From: Bradyrhizobium frederickii
GTDB taxonomy: Bacteria; Pseudomonadota; Alphaproteobacteria; Rhizobiales; Xanthobacteraceae
Assembly: GCF_004570865.1 (NCBI RefSeq)
Contig: NZ_SPQS01000013.1
Span: forward strand, 156,035 to 220,034
Direction: 5' to 3'
Length of the DNA: 64,000 nt
In this document: piece after piece, positions 35,601 through 44,834 of the stretch
Layout of the letters: each line of letters starts with the position of its first letter
Numbering within the stretch: position 1 is the first letter of the stretch
Position numbers and translations under genes: made by a program
The notes under the pieces: generated by a model
The model's database searches: none
The model's input: the letters and a program-made list of their open reading frames with translations, nothing else
What the model was told of the DNA's origin: nothing

Positions 35601-36422
35601 TCAGAGCAGGAATGCAAGCGCCGCCTCGCAGCGCTCCTCGACCTTCAACGTCAGCAGATCGTCGGCGCGGGTGCGGCCGAGATTGACTGCCGCAATCGGA
35701 ATACTGCGCTGCGCTGCAGCCTGTACGAACCGAAATCCGGAATAGACCATCAGCGACGAGCCGACGATCAGCATGGCGTCGGCCTGCGCCAGATGATCCT
35801 GCGCGGTGGCGACGACGTCGCGCGGGACGTTCTCCCCGAAGAACACCACGTCGGGTTTGAGGATGCTGCCGCAGGCTTCGCAAGGAGGCACCTGGAAGGA
35901 CGAGAAATCCTCGTGCTCCAGATCGGCGTCGCCATCGGGAGCATCGGCGGCATCGAGTGCCAGCCATTCCGCATTGGCGCAGCCGAGCGCATCCTGGAAT
36001 TCGCTGCGCGGCGTCTTGCGGCCGCAGCCCATGCAGCGCACCAAGTCGAGCCGACCGTGCAAGTCGATCACCTGGCGGTGGCCGGCGGATTGATGCAGCC
36101 GATCGACGTTCTGGGTCAGCAGCATCTCGCACCGCCCGTTCGCCTCGAGCCGGGCCAGCGCGTGATGCGCGTCGTTCGGCTTGGCCTGGCCGAACCGCCG
36201 CCAGCCGATCAGGCTGCGTGCCCAATAGCGCCGCCGCGTATGCTCGTCCGACATGAAGGCCTGGAAATTGACCGGCTGGGTCCGCTTCCAATTGCCAAAG
36301 CTGTCGCGATAATCAGGAATGCCCGAATTGGTGCTGCAGCCGGCGCCGGTCAGCACAAACAGTTTTTCGTGCCGGTCGATGAAGTTCTGGAGCGGCGGGT
36401 TTGCCAGCGGCGCGTTTGTCAT
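35601..36422 (-). CDS. Sirtuin (NAD-dependent protein deacylase, SIR2 family)
   Basis: A 273-residue sirtuin. The NAD-binding GAGCSTNSGIPDYRD lies at about residues 27-41, then TQNVDRLHQSAG and the catalytic His in LHGRLDLVRC. Four zinc-binding Cys are in CMGC and CEAC. VFFGENVP and VGSSLMVY complete the fold. The STxSGIPDYR form and length resemble class II (SIRT4-like) sirtuins. It lies downstream of an SDR gene on the same strand, 122 bases before the hyuA sigma-54 promoter region. Confidence 0.93.
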   Translation of the reverse strand: MTNAPLANPPLQNFIDRHEKLFVLTGAGCSTNSGIPDYRDSFGNWKRTQPVNFQAFMSDEHTRRRYWARSLIGWRRFGQAKPNDAHHALARLEANGRCEMLLTQNVDRLHQSAGHRQVIDLHGRLDLVRCMGCGRKTPRSEFQDALGCANAEWLALDAADAPDGDADLEHEDFSSFQVPPCEACGSILKPDVVFFGENVPRDVVATAQDHLAQADAMLIVGSSLMVYSGFRFVQAAAQRSIPIAAVNLGRTRADDLLTLKVEERCEAALAFLL

Positions 36423-36465
36423 GGCGCAGATGTAGTCCGCGCGGACGGGCTTTGCCAGATCCCGT

Positions 36466-37365
36466 TCAGCTTGCCCAATTCTCCCGGAATTCCGGGAACA
36501 GTGTCAGGCCTCCGCACGCATAGAGGGTCTGCCCGGTGATGTAGCTCGCATCGTCCGAAGCGAGGAAGGCGAAAACGGCGGCGATCTCCTCCGGCGTACC
36601 GACGCGCCCCATGGGAATGTGGCTGGTGACGACGCCGCGCTTTTCGGGGTCGCCGGTCCAGGCCGCATTGATTGGCGTATCGATCGCGCCGGGCCCGACA
36701 GCATTGACGCGGATGCCGCGGCCGGCAAATTCGAGCGCCAGCGTGCGGGTCAAATTGGCCATGCCGCCCTTGCTGATCGAATAAGCGAGATAGCCGGGCT
36801 TGGGAATGATCTGGTGCACGCTGGAGCAGTTGATGATGCTGCCGCCTCCGCCGCGCTTGACGAAATGCGCAAGTGCCCCCTGCGCGCAGAGCACGGCGCC
36901 GTTCAGATTGACGTCGATGATGCGGCGATAGGTTTCGACGTCCAGCGCCTCGCTCGGCGATTCCTTCTGGAAGCCGGCGTTGTTGACGAGACAATCCAGG
37001 CGCTTCCAGCGCGAGAGGATTGCCTCGAACATCGCAGCAATGTCCTGCTCGTCGCCGACATTGGCCTTGACGATGCAATGATCGGGCTCGCCGTGGCCGC
37101 GGTCGCTCGAAGCCGCCCGAGCGAGTGCCAGCGTCTCCTCCGCCCGCTCGTCGTGCTCGAAATAATTGATGGCGACGGTCGCACCTTCCTGCGCAAGCCT
37201 GACGGCGACGGCGCGGCCGATGCCCTGCGAGGCGCCGGTCACCAGCGCATATTGGCCGACAAGGCGCGAGGGAAACGAAGTCGAACGATCGGGTTGCGGC
37301 ATGGGTTCTCTCCGGAATGCCTCATCATCGACGGGAGGCGCTTTTTGTTCCATCCCGTTGCGCAT
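36466..37365 (-). CDS. Short-chain dehydrogenase/reductase, YghA-like
   Basis: A 299-residue SDR with an N-terminal extension of about 35 residues before the dinucleotide-binding TGASQGIG. It has NNAGFQ, the Ser in NCSSVHQI, the YSISKGG catalytic pair and YITGQTLYACGG near the end. Long N-terminal tails of this kind are seen in YghA-type oxidoreductases. Alternative starts are 37353 and 37302. It is nine bases downstream of the nucleobase permease, suggesting co-transcription. Confidence 0.88.
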   Translation of the reverse strand: MRNGMEQKAPPVDDEAFRREPMPQPDRSTSFPSRLVGQYALVTGASQGIGRAVAVRLAQEGATVAINYFEHDERAEETLALARAASSDRGHGEPDHCIVKANVGDEQDIAAMFEAILSRWKRLDCLVNNAGFQKESPSEALDVETYRRIIDVNLNGAVLCAQGALAHFVKRGGGGSIINCSSVHQIIPKPGYLAYSISKGGMANLTRTLALEFAGRGIRVNAVGPGAIDTPINAAWTGDPEKRGVVTSHIPMGRVGTPEEIAAVFAFLASDDASYITGQTLYACGGLTLFPEFRENWAS

Positions 37366-37374
37366 CGCTGGGAT

Positions 37375-38694
37375 TCATTCCGCACGGCGCGCGAGTGGCG
37401 AGGTCAGGACCTGATAGAGGATGATCGCGCCGAAGGTTGCGGTGCCGATCCCGCCAATCGTGAACGCACCGAATTTGAGCGTGAGATCGCCTGCGCCCGC
37501 GGTCAATGCCACGGCGACGGTGATCAGGTTTGCGGGATTTGCAAAGTCGACCTTATTCTCGACCCAGATCCGGCCCGCCATGGCCGCGATCAGTCCGAAC
37601 AGCACGATCGAGAGTCCGCCGATGACGGGGCCCGGGATCGACAGGATCAGCGCGCCGAATTTCGGTGAGAAGCCGAGCAGGATCGACACGATGGCCGCGA
37701 AGGCAAACAGCAAAGTCGAATAGACCTTCGTCGCCGCCATGACGCCGATATTCTCGGCATAGGTGGTGACGCCGGTGCCGCCGCCGCAGGCGGCGACGAT
37801 CGTCGCGAGGCTGTCGGCGAACAGGGCGCGGCCGAGATAGGCGTCGAGACTGCGGCCCGTCATGGCGCCGACGGCCTTGATATGGCCGAGGTTCTCGGCA
37901 ACGAGAATGATCGCGACCGGCGCGATCAAGAAGATGGCATCGGCCTGGAACGTCGGCGCGGTGAAGTTCGGCAGGCCGAGCCACGGCGCGGCCGAGAGCT
38001 GGGTGAAGTCGATCGGCTTGCCGAAGCCGAGCCCGTTCGCGAACAGCAGATACAAGAGATATCCGCCGATCGCGCCGAGGATGATCGGCAGCCTTCGCCA
38101 AAGGCCTGGAGCTGCAACGGCCACAACGCCGATGATCAGAACGGTCGCGAGCCCGATCGCCGTGTCGAACGCACTGGCGCTCACCGTCTTGACTGCAACG
38201 GGTGCGAGATTGAGGCCAATCGCGGCGACCACTGCGCCGGTGACGGCCGGCGGCATCAAGCGCTCGATCCAGCCGACGCCCGACCACATCACGATCAGTG
38301 CGATCACCCCGTACAGCGCGCCGGCGCCAATGATGCCGCCGAGCGCGACCGAGATATTGGGATTCGGCCCCTGCCCGGCATAGCCGGTGGCGGCGATGAC
38401 GACGGCGATGAACGCGAAGCTCGAGCCGAGATAGCTCGGCACGCGCCCGGCGACGATGACGAAGAAGATCAGCGTGCCGATGCCCGAGAACAGGACCGCA
38501 ACGTTGGGATCGAACCCCATCAGCAGCGGGGCGATGATCGTCGCACCGGACATCGCGACGCAATGCTGGAGACCGGAGACAATGGTCTGCCCCCATGACA
38601 ACCGCTCCTCCGGCATGACCACGCCCGAGGTCTTGAGTTTCCACCGCGGAAAATAGCCTTGCGTTTGCCGGCCGGAGTCGGTTGCAGTCGCCAT
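37375..38694 (-). CDS. Nucleobase:cation symporter-2 family permease (uracil/xanthine type)
   Basis: A 439-residue NCS2/UraA-type protein with 12-14 helices. The signature AACGGGTGVTTYAENIGVMAATKVYS region and SGATIIAPLLMGFDP are typical. It probably imports uracil or a purine by proton symport. GGGGGG lies ahead of the ATG at 38694; the frame is open to 38793. Its context (sirtuin, HyuAB) suggests nitrogen from nucleobases, but the specificity is unknown. It is divergent from dctA. Confidence 0.9.
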   Translation of the reverse strand: MATATDSGRQTQGYFPRWKLKTSGVVMPEERLSWGQTIVSGLQHCVAMSGATIIAPLLMGFDPNVAVLFSGIGTLIFFVIVAGRVPSYLGSSFAFIAVVIAATGYAGQGPNPNISVALGGIIGAGALYGVIALIVMWSGVGWIERLMPPAVTGAVVAAIGLNLAPVAVKTVSASAFDTAIGLATVLIIGVVAVAAPGLWRRLPIILGAIGGYLLYLLFANGLGFGKPIDFTQLSAAPWLGLPNFTAPTFQADAIFLIAPVAIILVAENLGHIKAVGAMTGRSLDAYLGRALFADSLATIVAACGGGTGVTTYAENIGVMAATKVYSTLLFAFAAIVSILLGFSPKFGALILSIPGPVIGGLSIVLFGLIAAMAGRIWVENKVDFANPANLITVAVALTAGAGDLTLKFGAFTIGGIGTATFGAIILYQVLTSPLARRAE

Positions 38695-38776
38695 GTTCCC
38701 CCCAATTGCGGTACCGCGATCGATCATCGTGCAAACAGACAAAAATGTGATTGTCACTTCTGCGGCGGCCATCACA

Positions 38777-38792
38777 TGGTGCAGGTCATGCA
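38777..38792 (+). promoter_or_regulatory. Possible sigma-54 promoter of dctA
   Basis: TGGTGCAGGTCATGCA has GG and GC at the correct sigma-54 spacing; 8 of 11 defined positions match. It ends 44 bases before the dctA ATG. In rhizobia dctA is activated by DctB/DctD with RpoN. Confidence 0.45.
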
Positions 38793-38835
38793 AGATTCAA
38801 ATCCCGCAAGATCAATGCGTTCCGGGGCCCACTCT

Positions 38836-40170
38836 ATGACACAAGTCGCGATCCAGCCAGCCATCCTCCGCCGCCGCCAGCCCTGGTACAAGATCCTCTA
38901 CGTCCAGGTGCTGATCGCGATCGCACTCGGCGTGCTGATCGGCTATTCCTATCCCGATCTCGGCAAGGCCTTGAAGCCACTCGGCGACGGCTTCATCGCG
39001 CTGATCAAGATGATGATCGCGCCGGTGATCTTCTGCACCGTCGTGCACGGCATCTCCTCGATGGGCGACCTCAAGCGCGTCGGCCGGGTCGGGCTGAAGT
39101 CGCTGATCTATTTCGAGACCGTCTCGACCGTCGCGCTCGCGGTTGGCCTCTTGGTCGGCGAGGTCCTCCAGCCCGGGCACGGCTTCAACATCGACCCAGC
39201 CACGATCGATCCGAAATCGGTCGCGACCTACGTCACCAAGGCCAAGGAAGAAGGCATCGTCGCCCATCTGATGGCGATCATCCCCGACAGCTATCTGGGC
39301 GCGATCGCGCGCGGTGACCTCTTGCAGGTGCTCTTGATCTCGATCCTCTCGGGCTTCGCCATCGCCTTCCTCGGCAAGGCCGGCGAGCCCATTGCGGACG
39401 CGATCGACAAGGCCGCGAAGATGTTCTTCGGCATCATCCGCATCATCGTGCGCGTCGCGCCGATCGGCGCCTTCGGGGCGATGGCGTTCACGGTCGGCGC
39501 CTACGGTCTCGGCTCGCTGCTCAACCTCGCGGCCCTGATCGGCACGTTCTACCTGACCAGCATCCTGTTCGTGCTGATCGTGCTCGGCGCGATCGCGCGG
39601 CTCGCCGGCTTCTCGATCCTTCGCTTCATCGCCTACATCAAGGACGAGCTTCTGATCGTGCTCGGCACCTCTTCTTCCGAGACGGTGCTGCCGCAAATGA
39701 TCCAGAAGATGGAGCATCTCGGCGCCTCGCGTTCCGTGGTCGGCCTCGTCATTCCCACCGGCTACAGCTTCAATCTCGACGGCACCAACATCTACATGAC
39801 GCTGGCAACGCTGTTTCTGGCGCAGGCGACCAACACGCATCTGACCATCTGGCAGGAACTCGGCATCCTCGGCATCGCCATGATCACCTCGAAGGGCGCC
39901 TCGGGCGTCACCGGCGCGGGCTTCATCACGCTCGCCGCCACGCTCTCGATCGTGCCTGACATCCCGATCCAGTCGATCGCGATCCTGGTCGGCATCGACA
40001 AGTTCATGAGCGAGTGCCGCGCGCTGACCAATCTGATCGGCAACGGCGTTGCCTGCGTCGTCATCAGCATTTCCGAAGGCGAGCTCGATCGCGAGGCGCT
40101 GCACGAGACCATGGCCCATCCGCTGGAGATCGGCGAAGCGCTGGAGCCGGGTGGAAGCGCTGAATCATAG
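38836..40170 (+). CDS. dctA: C4-dicarboxylate:cation symporter DctA
   Basis: A 444-residue DAACS-family carrier. Landmarks are KMMIAPVIFCTVVHGISSMG, the substrate-binding LGTSSSETVLPQMIQKME, GYSFNLDGTNIYMTLATLF and TSKGASGVTGAGFI. It imports succinate, fumarate and malate, the main carbon source of bacteroids. The ATG at 38836 gives the standard N-terminus. It ends in a clear terminator. Confidence 0.97.
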   Translation: MTQVAIQPAILRRRQPWYKILYVQVLIAIALGVLIGYSYPDLGKALKPLGDGFIALIKMMIAPVIFCTVVHGISSMGDLKRVGRVGLKSLIYFETVSTVALAVGLLVGEVLQPGHGFNIDPATIDPKSVATYVTKAKEEGIVAHLMAIIPDSYLGAIARGDLLQVLLISILSGFAIAFLGKAGEPIADAIDKAAKMFFGIIRIIVRVAPIGAFGAMAFTVGAYGLGSLLNLAALIGTFYLTSILFVLIVLGAIARLAGFSILRFIAYIKDELLIVLGTSSSETVLPQMIQKMEHLGASRSVVGLVIPTGYSFNLDGTNIYMTLATLFLAQATNTHLTIWQELGILGIAMITSKGASGVTGAGFITLAATLSIVPDIPIQSIAILVGIDKFMSECRALTNLIGNGVACVVISISEGELDREALHETMAHPLEIGEALEPGGSAES

Positions 40171-40287
40171 GCCCGCGCACGAAGGAATAGGCCCGGTTCC
40201 AACGCGGTAGTTTCCCGGAGTAGAAAATTGGTGCGGCACGCGTCACAACAATGGCGTTGGGATCACCGATTGATACTCATTTTTTCC

Positions 40288-40321
40288 ACCCGACGCGCTG
40301 GGGGCAGGGCGTCGGGTTTTT
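40288..40321 (+). terminator. Intrinsic terminator after dctA
   Basis: Stem CCCGACGC (40289-40296) and GCGTCGGG (40309-40316), a 12-base loop, then TTTTT. It starts about 118 bases past the stop. Confidence 0.8.
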
Positions 40322-40467
40322 AAAAATCACTGCAAGATCCGAACGTCAAGCGGGATCAGACGATCCCGCCATGGATGCGCAGCTTGGCGGCGACATCGAT
40401 CCGCCGCCTGATCCCGGTCGCAAGTAGGCCAGCGTGACTCGTGCTGACGTCCGTCGCCCTGTCGCGA

Positions 40468-40815
40468 TCAGCCTTTCAGCGCGGTGACCACGACCTCGAT
40501 CAGCGCGCCGCCGCCGAGATCGGCAACGCCGACTGTGGCGCGCGTCGGCAGATTGTCGCCGAAGAACTCGGTCCAGGCCGCGTCCATCTCCTTCTTCTTG
40601 GCAAGATCGGTGACGAAGATCGAAGCGCTGACGACGCGGCTCTTGTCGGTTCCCGCTTCCTTCAGATAGCCGGCGATCTTGCCGAGGATGTTGCGGGTCT
40701 GCTCGCCCATCGAGACCGAGGTGTCGTCGGCGATGGTACCGCCGAGGAAGACGAAGCCGCCTGCCTCGACGGCGCGGTGCATGATGGGCGTGCGGATGCT
40801 GCGGGTGATGCTCAT
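40468..40815 (-). CDS. RidA family imine deaminase
   Basis: A 115-residue RidA/YjgF-type protein: RTPIMHRAVEAGGFVFLGGT, the hinge VVSASIFVTDLAKK and LPTRATVGVADLGGG with the conserved Arg. RidA hydrolyses reactive 2-imino acids formed by amino acid dehydrogenases and oxidases. It is the last gene of a nine-gene operon containing two FAD amino acid oxidases, which supports this role. Confidence 0.92.
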   Translation of the reverse strand: MSITRSIRTPIMHRAVEAGGFVFLGGTIADDTSVSMGEQTRNILGKIAGYLKEAGTDKSRVVSASIFVTDLAKKKEMDAAWTEFFGDNLPTRATVGVADLGGGALIEVVVTALKG

Positions 40816-40827
40816 GTTGTCCTCTTC

Positions 40828-41949
40828 TTAGAGCGTGGAAGGATGGAAGCGGTCGATGCCGAGATCGCTGATTCGGGTCTGGGTGCCGCCGTTGACGATC
40901 AGCTCGGCCATCACAGCGCCGGCGCCGGGGCCGAGCTGGAAGCCGTGCAGCGAGAAGCCGAACTGGTGATAGAGGCCCTTGTGACGGCTGCTCGGACCGA
41001 ACACCGGAATATCGTCCTTCATCTTCGCCTCGATCCCGGCCCAGGCGCGGACGATGGAGGCGCTGCGCATCACCGGAAACAGCTCGAACACGGTGCGGGC
41101 GCTGGTCGCGAGGCTCTTCCAGTCCAGCACGGTCTCGTTGCGATCCGGATAGGGCGTCGCCAGATGGCCACCGCCGATCAGCACGGTGCCGTTGCTGAAT
41201 TGCTTGAAGGAGAGCTTTCGCCCGCGCAGGATCACAACGGGATCGATGAAGTGCGGCACGCGCGAGGTGATCATCAGCATCGGCGCCACGGTCTCGACCG
41301 GAACCGGCTCGCCAAGTGCGGCGGCGATCTTGCCGGCCCAGGCGCCGGCGGCATTGACCAGCACCGGCGCGGCAAAGGTTTCGGGACCAACATCGACATG
41401 CCAGAGGCCGGCACCGTAGCGGACGTTGGAGGCGGCGATGCCCTCACGCACGGTCGCGCCAAGCTGCTCGGCCTTGCGCCTGAATGCCGTCGTCGTCTGC
41501 GCCGGATTGGCGGCGCCGTCACGGCGCGACACGACGCCGCCGGGGCACGTTTCGGCAACCGCGGGCACGAGCCGCCGCAGCTCAGTCGCATCGATCAGCT
41601 CTTCATGGGTGAAACCGAGCGCGTTGAGCTCAGCGACGCGCGCGCGGCAGACCGCCAGCTCCTCCTCGTTTTCCGCGACCAGCACCTGACCGTGGCTCTC
41701 GAAGCTGCAATCGTCGTCGACGAGATCTGCGATCTTCTCCCAGATTCCCATCGAGCGGATCGAGAGCGGAATCTCGGGGATGTGGCGCGCGAGCTGACGC
41801 ACGCCGCCGGCATTGACGCCCGAGGCGTGGCGGCCGGCATAGTCTTTCTCGATCAGCACCGGCTTCAGGCCGGCGAGGCACAGATGCAGCGCGGTCGAGC
41901 ATCCGTGGATGCCGCCGCCGACGACGATCGCATCCACGTTTTTGGTCAT
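40828..41949 (-). CDS. FAD-dependent amine/amino acid dehydrogenase, beta subunit (DAO fold)
   Basis: A 373-residue DAO-fold flavoprotein. The FAD-binding VVGGGIHGCSTALHL lies near residues 10-24. FSLHGFQLGPGAGAVMAELI is the C-terminal FAD-contact region seen in sarcosine oxidase beta, opine oxidase B and hydroxyproline dehydrogenase beta. It overlaps the preceding alpha-subunit gene by four bases. With the alpha and 2Fe-2S gamma proteins it likely forms a membrane-linked dehydrogenase of opines or secondary or D-amino acids. Confidence 0.9.
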   Translation of the reverse strand: MTKNVDAIVVGGGIHGCSTALHLCLAGLKPVLIEKDYAGRHASGVNAGGVRQLARHIPEIPLSIRSMGIWEKIADLVDDDCSFESHGQVLVAENEEELAVCRARVAELNALGFTHEELIDATELRRLVPAVAETCPGGVVSRRDGAANPAQTTTAFRRKAEQLGATVREGIAASNVRYGAGLWHVDVGPETFAAPVLVNAAGAWAGKIAAALGEPVPVETVAPMLMITSRVPHFIDPVVILRGRKLSFKQFSNGTVLIGGGHLATPYPDRNETVLDWKSLATSARTVFELFPVMRSASIVRAWAGIEAKMKDDIPVFGPSSRHKGLYHQFGFSLHGFQLGPGAGAVMAELIVNGGTQTRISDLGIDRFHPSTL

Positions 41950-43364
41950 CCGCGAACCACCGCCTTGACGTCCGCCTCACTCTTGGGAACGGCGGCGAGC
42001 TCGGCAAGCGTGATCGGCTTCACCGGCGCGCGCAGCCGGTAATAGCCGATCTCCTGCGGCGTCTTTCCGCGCGCCTGCGCCATCAGCTCGGTGACGGTGA
42101 GGCCGCAGAGCCGGCCCTGGCACGGGCCCATCCCGGTGCGGCGATAGGCCTTGAGCTGGTTCGGCCCGGTCGCGCCGATCGCGACGGAGTCGAGAACGTC
42201 CTTTGCCGTGACTTCTTCGCAGCGGCAGACGATGGTTTCGCCCGAGGGAATCCGGAACTGCGGCGCGGGGCGGAACAGCGTGTCGAGGAAGACGCGGCCG
42301 CGCTCGGCCTTGGCGAGATCGGAACGGAGCGTTGCCATCGCTGGGAGCTTCGCCGCAGCTGCAGGCGACAGCGCTTCGACCGCCGCAAGCGCCGCGATAC
42401 GGCCGCGCACCACGGCGGCGCTCGCACCGCCGATGCCGGCGCCGTCGCCGGCGATCGCAATGCCGGGAATGGTCGAATTGCCGCTCGCATCGAGCACCGG
42501 CGACCAGCAGAGTTGCAGGTCGTCCCAGCGGTGCTCGACACCGGCGGACATCGCCAGATTGACGTTGGGCACCACGCCTTGATGCAGCAAGAGCAGATCG
42601 ACGGGAATGGTCTCGCGCTTGCCGCCCGCGACATAGCTCACGCTCGCGAGTTGGCCGTCACCGGATGCCGAGAGCTCGGTGACGCCGGAGACGACCTGCA
42701 CCTTCGCTTTGACCTCGCGCATCATTGACAGGCCCTTGGCGAAATAGGGCGAGGTCAGGAAGGCGAAGGCGTGCGGCAGCGCGGCGAAATAATTGCCGCG
42801 CTCGGTGGTGTCGAGAATGCGATCGATGCGGCCGTCGAGGCGCAGGATCTGCGCGGCCAGCAGCCAGAGCAGCGGGCCCTGCCCTGCGATCACCGTGCGG
42901 CCGTCGGGCACGAGCGCCGAGGATTTCAGCATGGTCTGTGCTGCGCCTGCGGTCATCACGCCCGGCAGCGTCCAGCCAGGAATCGGAAACGGCCGCTCCA
43001 GCGCGCCGGTCGCGAGGATCACGCGCTTGGCCTTGACGAAGGCGGAGGCGCCGCCGATCGAGACCGCGATCTCGAGATTGCGGTCGAGGCTCCAGACGAT
43101 CGCACGATGAATCACCTCGGCGCTGCTCGCGCGCAGCGACTGCACGAGATCGGCTCCAGCCCAATAATCGGCGCCGAGCTGGTTGCGGTCGGTCACGGGC
43201 GTCGAGGCGATGGCGCGGAACACCTGACCGCCGGGGCCGACGTTCTCGTCGAGCAGCAGCGTCGAGAGGCCGGCTTCGGCCGAGGTCGCGGCCGCAGCAA
43301 GACCGGCGGGCCCGGCGCCGATCACCACGACGTCATAGTCTTCGCGCTTGGGAGCCACAGTCAT
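41946..43364 (-). CDS. FAD/NAD-binding amino acid/opine dehydrogenase, alpha subunit
   Basis: A 472-residue pyridine-nucleotide-disulfide-fold flavoprotein. Its first FAD motif VVVIGAGPAGLAAA is near the N-terminus. A central GQGPLLW region follows, and the C-terminal BFD-like 2Fe-2S domain has CRCEEV and GPCQGRLC. This combination is the alpha subunit of opine oxidase, HCN synthase or D-hydroxyproline dehydrogenase complexes. It overlaps the gamma gene upstream and the beta gene downstream by ATGA each. The ATG at 43364 is used; a longer frame overlaps gamma completely. Confidence 0.92.
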   Translation of the reverse strand: MTVAPKREDYDVVVIGAGPAGLAAAATSAEAGLSTLLLDENVGPGGQVFRAIASTPVTDRNQLGADYWAGADLVQSLRASSAEVIHRAIVWSLDRNLEIAVSIGGASAFVKAKRVILATGALERPFPIPGWTLPGVMTAGAAQTMLKSSALVPDGRTVIAGQGPLLWLLAAQILRLDGRIDRILDTTERGNYFAALPHAFAFLTSPYFAKGLSMMREVKAKVQVVSGVTELSASGDGQLASVSYVAGGKRETIPVDLLLLHQGVVPNVNLAMSAGVEHRWDDLQLCWSPVLDASGNSTIPGIAIAGDGAGIGGASAAVVRGRIAALAAVEALSPAAAAKLPAMATLRSDLAKAERGRVFLDTLFRPAPQFRIPSGETIVCRCEEVTAKDVLDSVAIGATGPNQLKAYRRTGMGPCQGRLCGLTVTELMAQARGKTPQEIGYYRLRAPVKPITLAELAAVPKSEADVKAVVRG

Positions 43365-43657
43365 TTCCCGATCTCCCGCTTGCCCTTCTGGATCTCGATT
43401 TGCATGCCTTCGGCCACGGGCACGAGGCAGCCCTGCCGGTTGCCGACACCGTCGATGGTGACGAGGCAGTCGAAGCACACGCCCATCATGCAATAGGGCA
43501 GACGCGGCGCGCCGCTCACCGCAGTCGCACGACGTGCGTCGCAGCCGGAGGCCAGCAGCGCGGCGGAGACCGTGTCGCCCTGGCGCGCCGCGACCGCAAC
43601 GCCGTCGACGAAGATCTTCACCGGTGGACGCTTGTCCTGTTCGGATCTCTTGAACAT
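43361..43657 (-). CDS. 2Fe-2S protein, gamma subunit of amino acid/opine dehydrogenase
   Basis: A 98-residue ferredoxin-like Fer2_4 protein. The cluster ligands are in CDARR, YCMMGVCFDC and a later GC. It would transfer electrons inside the alpha-beta-gamma flavoprotein complex. It overlaps the alpha gene by four bases, fixing the order gamma-alpha-beta. Similar proteins are HcnA and the LhpF-type subunit. Confidence 0.9.
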   Translation of the reverse strand: MFKRSEQDKRPPVKIFVDGVAVAARQGDTVSAALLASGCDARRATAVSGAPRLPYCMMGVCFDCLVTIDGVGNRQGCLVPVAEGMQIEIQKGKREIGK

Positions 43658-43689
43658 GGGGATGCCTCTTGGCTCCTTCCTCGGTATCT

Positions 43690-44826
43690 CTAATAGCCGC
43701 TGTCGTTCGCCGCGCCGCTGCCGCCGAAGCGGCTGGCTGAGAACGCGCCGACCAGCTCGGGCTCGAACGCGCCCTGCACCACCATGCGCGCGATCTCGAA
43801 GGCGTGGTTGGAGGCGAGGGTCACGCCGGAATGGCAGCAGGCGACGAAGGCGCCGGGATGCGTCTCCGATTGGTCGTAGATCGGAAAGCCGTCCTGCGGC
43901 ATCACGCGGATGCCGGCCCAGCTCCTGACCACGTTGAGGCGCGACAGATGCGGGAACATGCGCTGGGCGCGATCGGTCATGACCGCGCTGATCGAATGCT
44001 TCAACGTACGGTCGTCGAGCTCGTCCTCCTTGCTGTCGCCGATCATCACCGTGCCTTCGTCGGTCTGGCGGATCGTCGTCAGCGGGTGCGGCAGGAACGG
44101 CATGGTGCGCTCGGTCACCACGATCTGGCCGCGGGTCGGGCCCATCGGCGCGTAGAGGCCGACCATCGGCGCCAGCGTCTGGTTGGCGTTGCCGGCGGCC
44201 AGCACCACCTTGGCGGCGCGGAGCTCGCCCTTCGGCGTGGTCAGGCGGAATTCACCGCCGCTCTTGCCGATCGCGGAGACCGGCCGCTCCGGGAAATAGT
44301 CGATGCCGAATGCCTTGAAGCCGGTGTGGAACGCGCGGAACGTCCGCAGCGAATTGACGTGGCCGTCGAGCGGGCAATAGCTGCCGCCGGAGACCTCGGG
44401 GCCGATCAGCGGCAGCGACTTCTTCACCTCGGATGCGGAGAGCATCTCCATCTTGTAGTCGGCCGCGCCCGTCTGGTTGTGCATGCGCTTGACCAGCTCG
44501 GTGCGCTGGCCGAATTCGTCCTCGCCAAGGGTGAGGTGAAAGCCGCCATTCTGCTGGAGGCAGACGTCGAGCCCGGTCTGCTGCTTCAGCTCGGACGCCA
44601 GCCGGCTCCAGGCCTGCGAGGCCTGCACGGTCCACACCGTATAGGCGGGCATGCCGAGCCCTTTGCTCTGCACCCAGACCAGCGCGAAGTTCGCGCGCGA
44701 GGCGCGCTTGGTGATGTCGCCTTCGTCGAGCACGGCGACCGTCTTGCCGAGCCGGCCGAGGCCCCAGGCAATCGCGGAGCCGAGCAGCCCGCCGCCGACG
44801 ACGGCGACGTCATATTCTCCTGACAT
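43690..44826 (-). CDS. FAD-dependent oxidoreductase (DAO family)
   Basis: A 378-residue flavoprotein with VVGGGLLGSAIAWGLGRLGK at residues 9-28 and a C-terminal GVTLASNHAFEIARMV. It is a second DAO-fold enzyme, distinct from the beta subunit encoded 1.7 kb downstream. Candidate substrates include D-amino acids, N-methyl amino acids or opines. It lies eight bases after the ABC permease gene, so uptake and oxidation are coupled genetically. Confidence 0.9.
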   Translation of the reverse strand: MSGEYDVAVVGGGLLGSAIAWGLGRLGKTVAVLDEGDITKRASRANFALVWVQSKGLGMPAYTVWTVQASQAWSRLASELKQQTGLDVCLQQNGGFHLTLGEDEFGQRTELVKRMHNQTGAADYKMEMLSASEVKKSLPLIGPEVSGGSYCPLDGHVNSLRTFRAFHTGFKAFGIDYFPERPVSAIGKSGGEFRLTTPKGELRAAKVVLAAGNANQTLAPMVGLYAPMGPTRGQIVVTERTMPFLPHPLTTIRQTDEGTVMIGDSKEDELDDRTLKHSISAVMTDRAQRMFPHLSRLNVVRSWAGIRVMPQDGFPIYDQSETHPGAFVACCHSGVTLASNHAFEIARMVVQGAFEPELVGAFSASRFGGSGAANDSGY

Positions 44827-44834
44827 GGGTTCTC

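Noticed and set aside
38812..40119. 435-codon frame antisense to dctA
   Set aside because: Asp/Arg/His-rich shadow of the conserved transporter.
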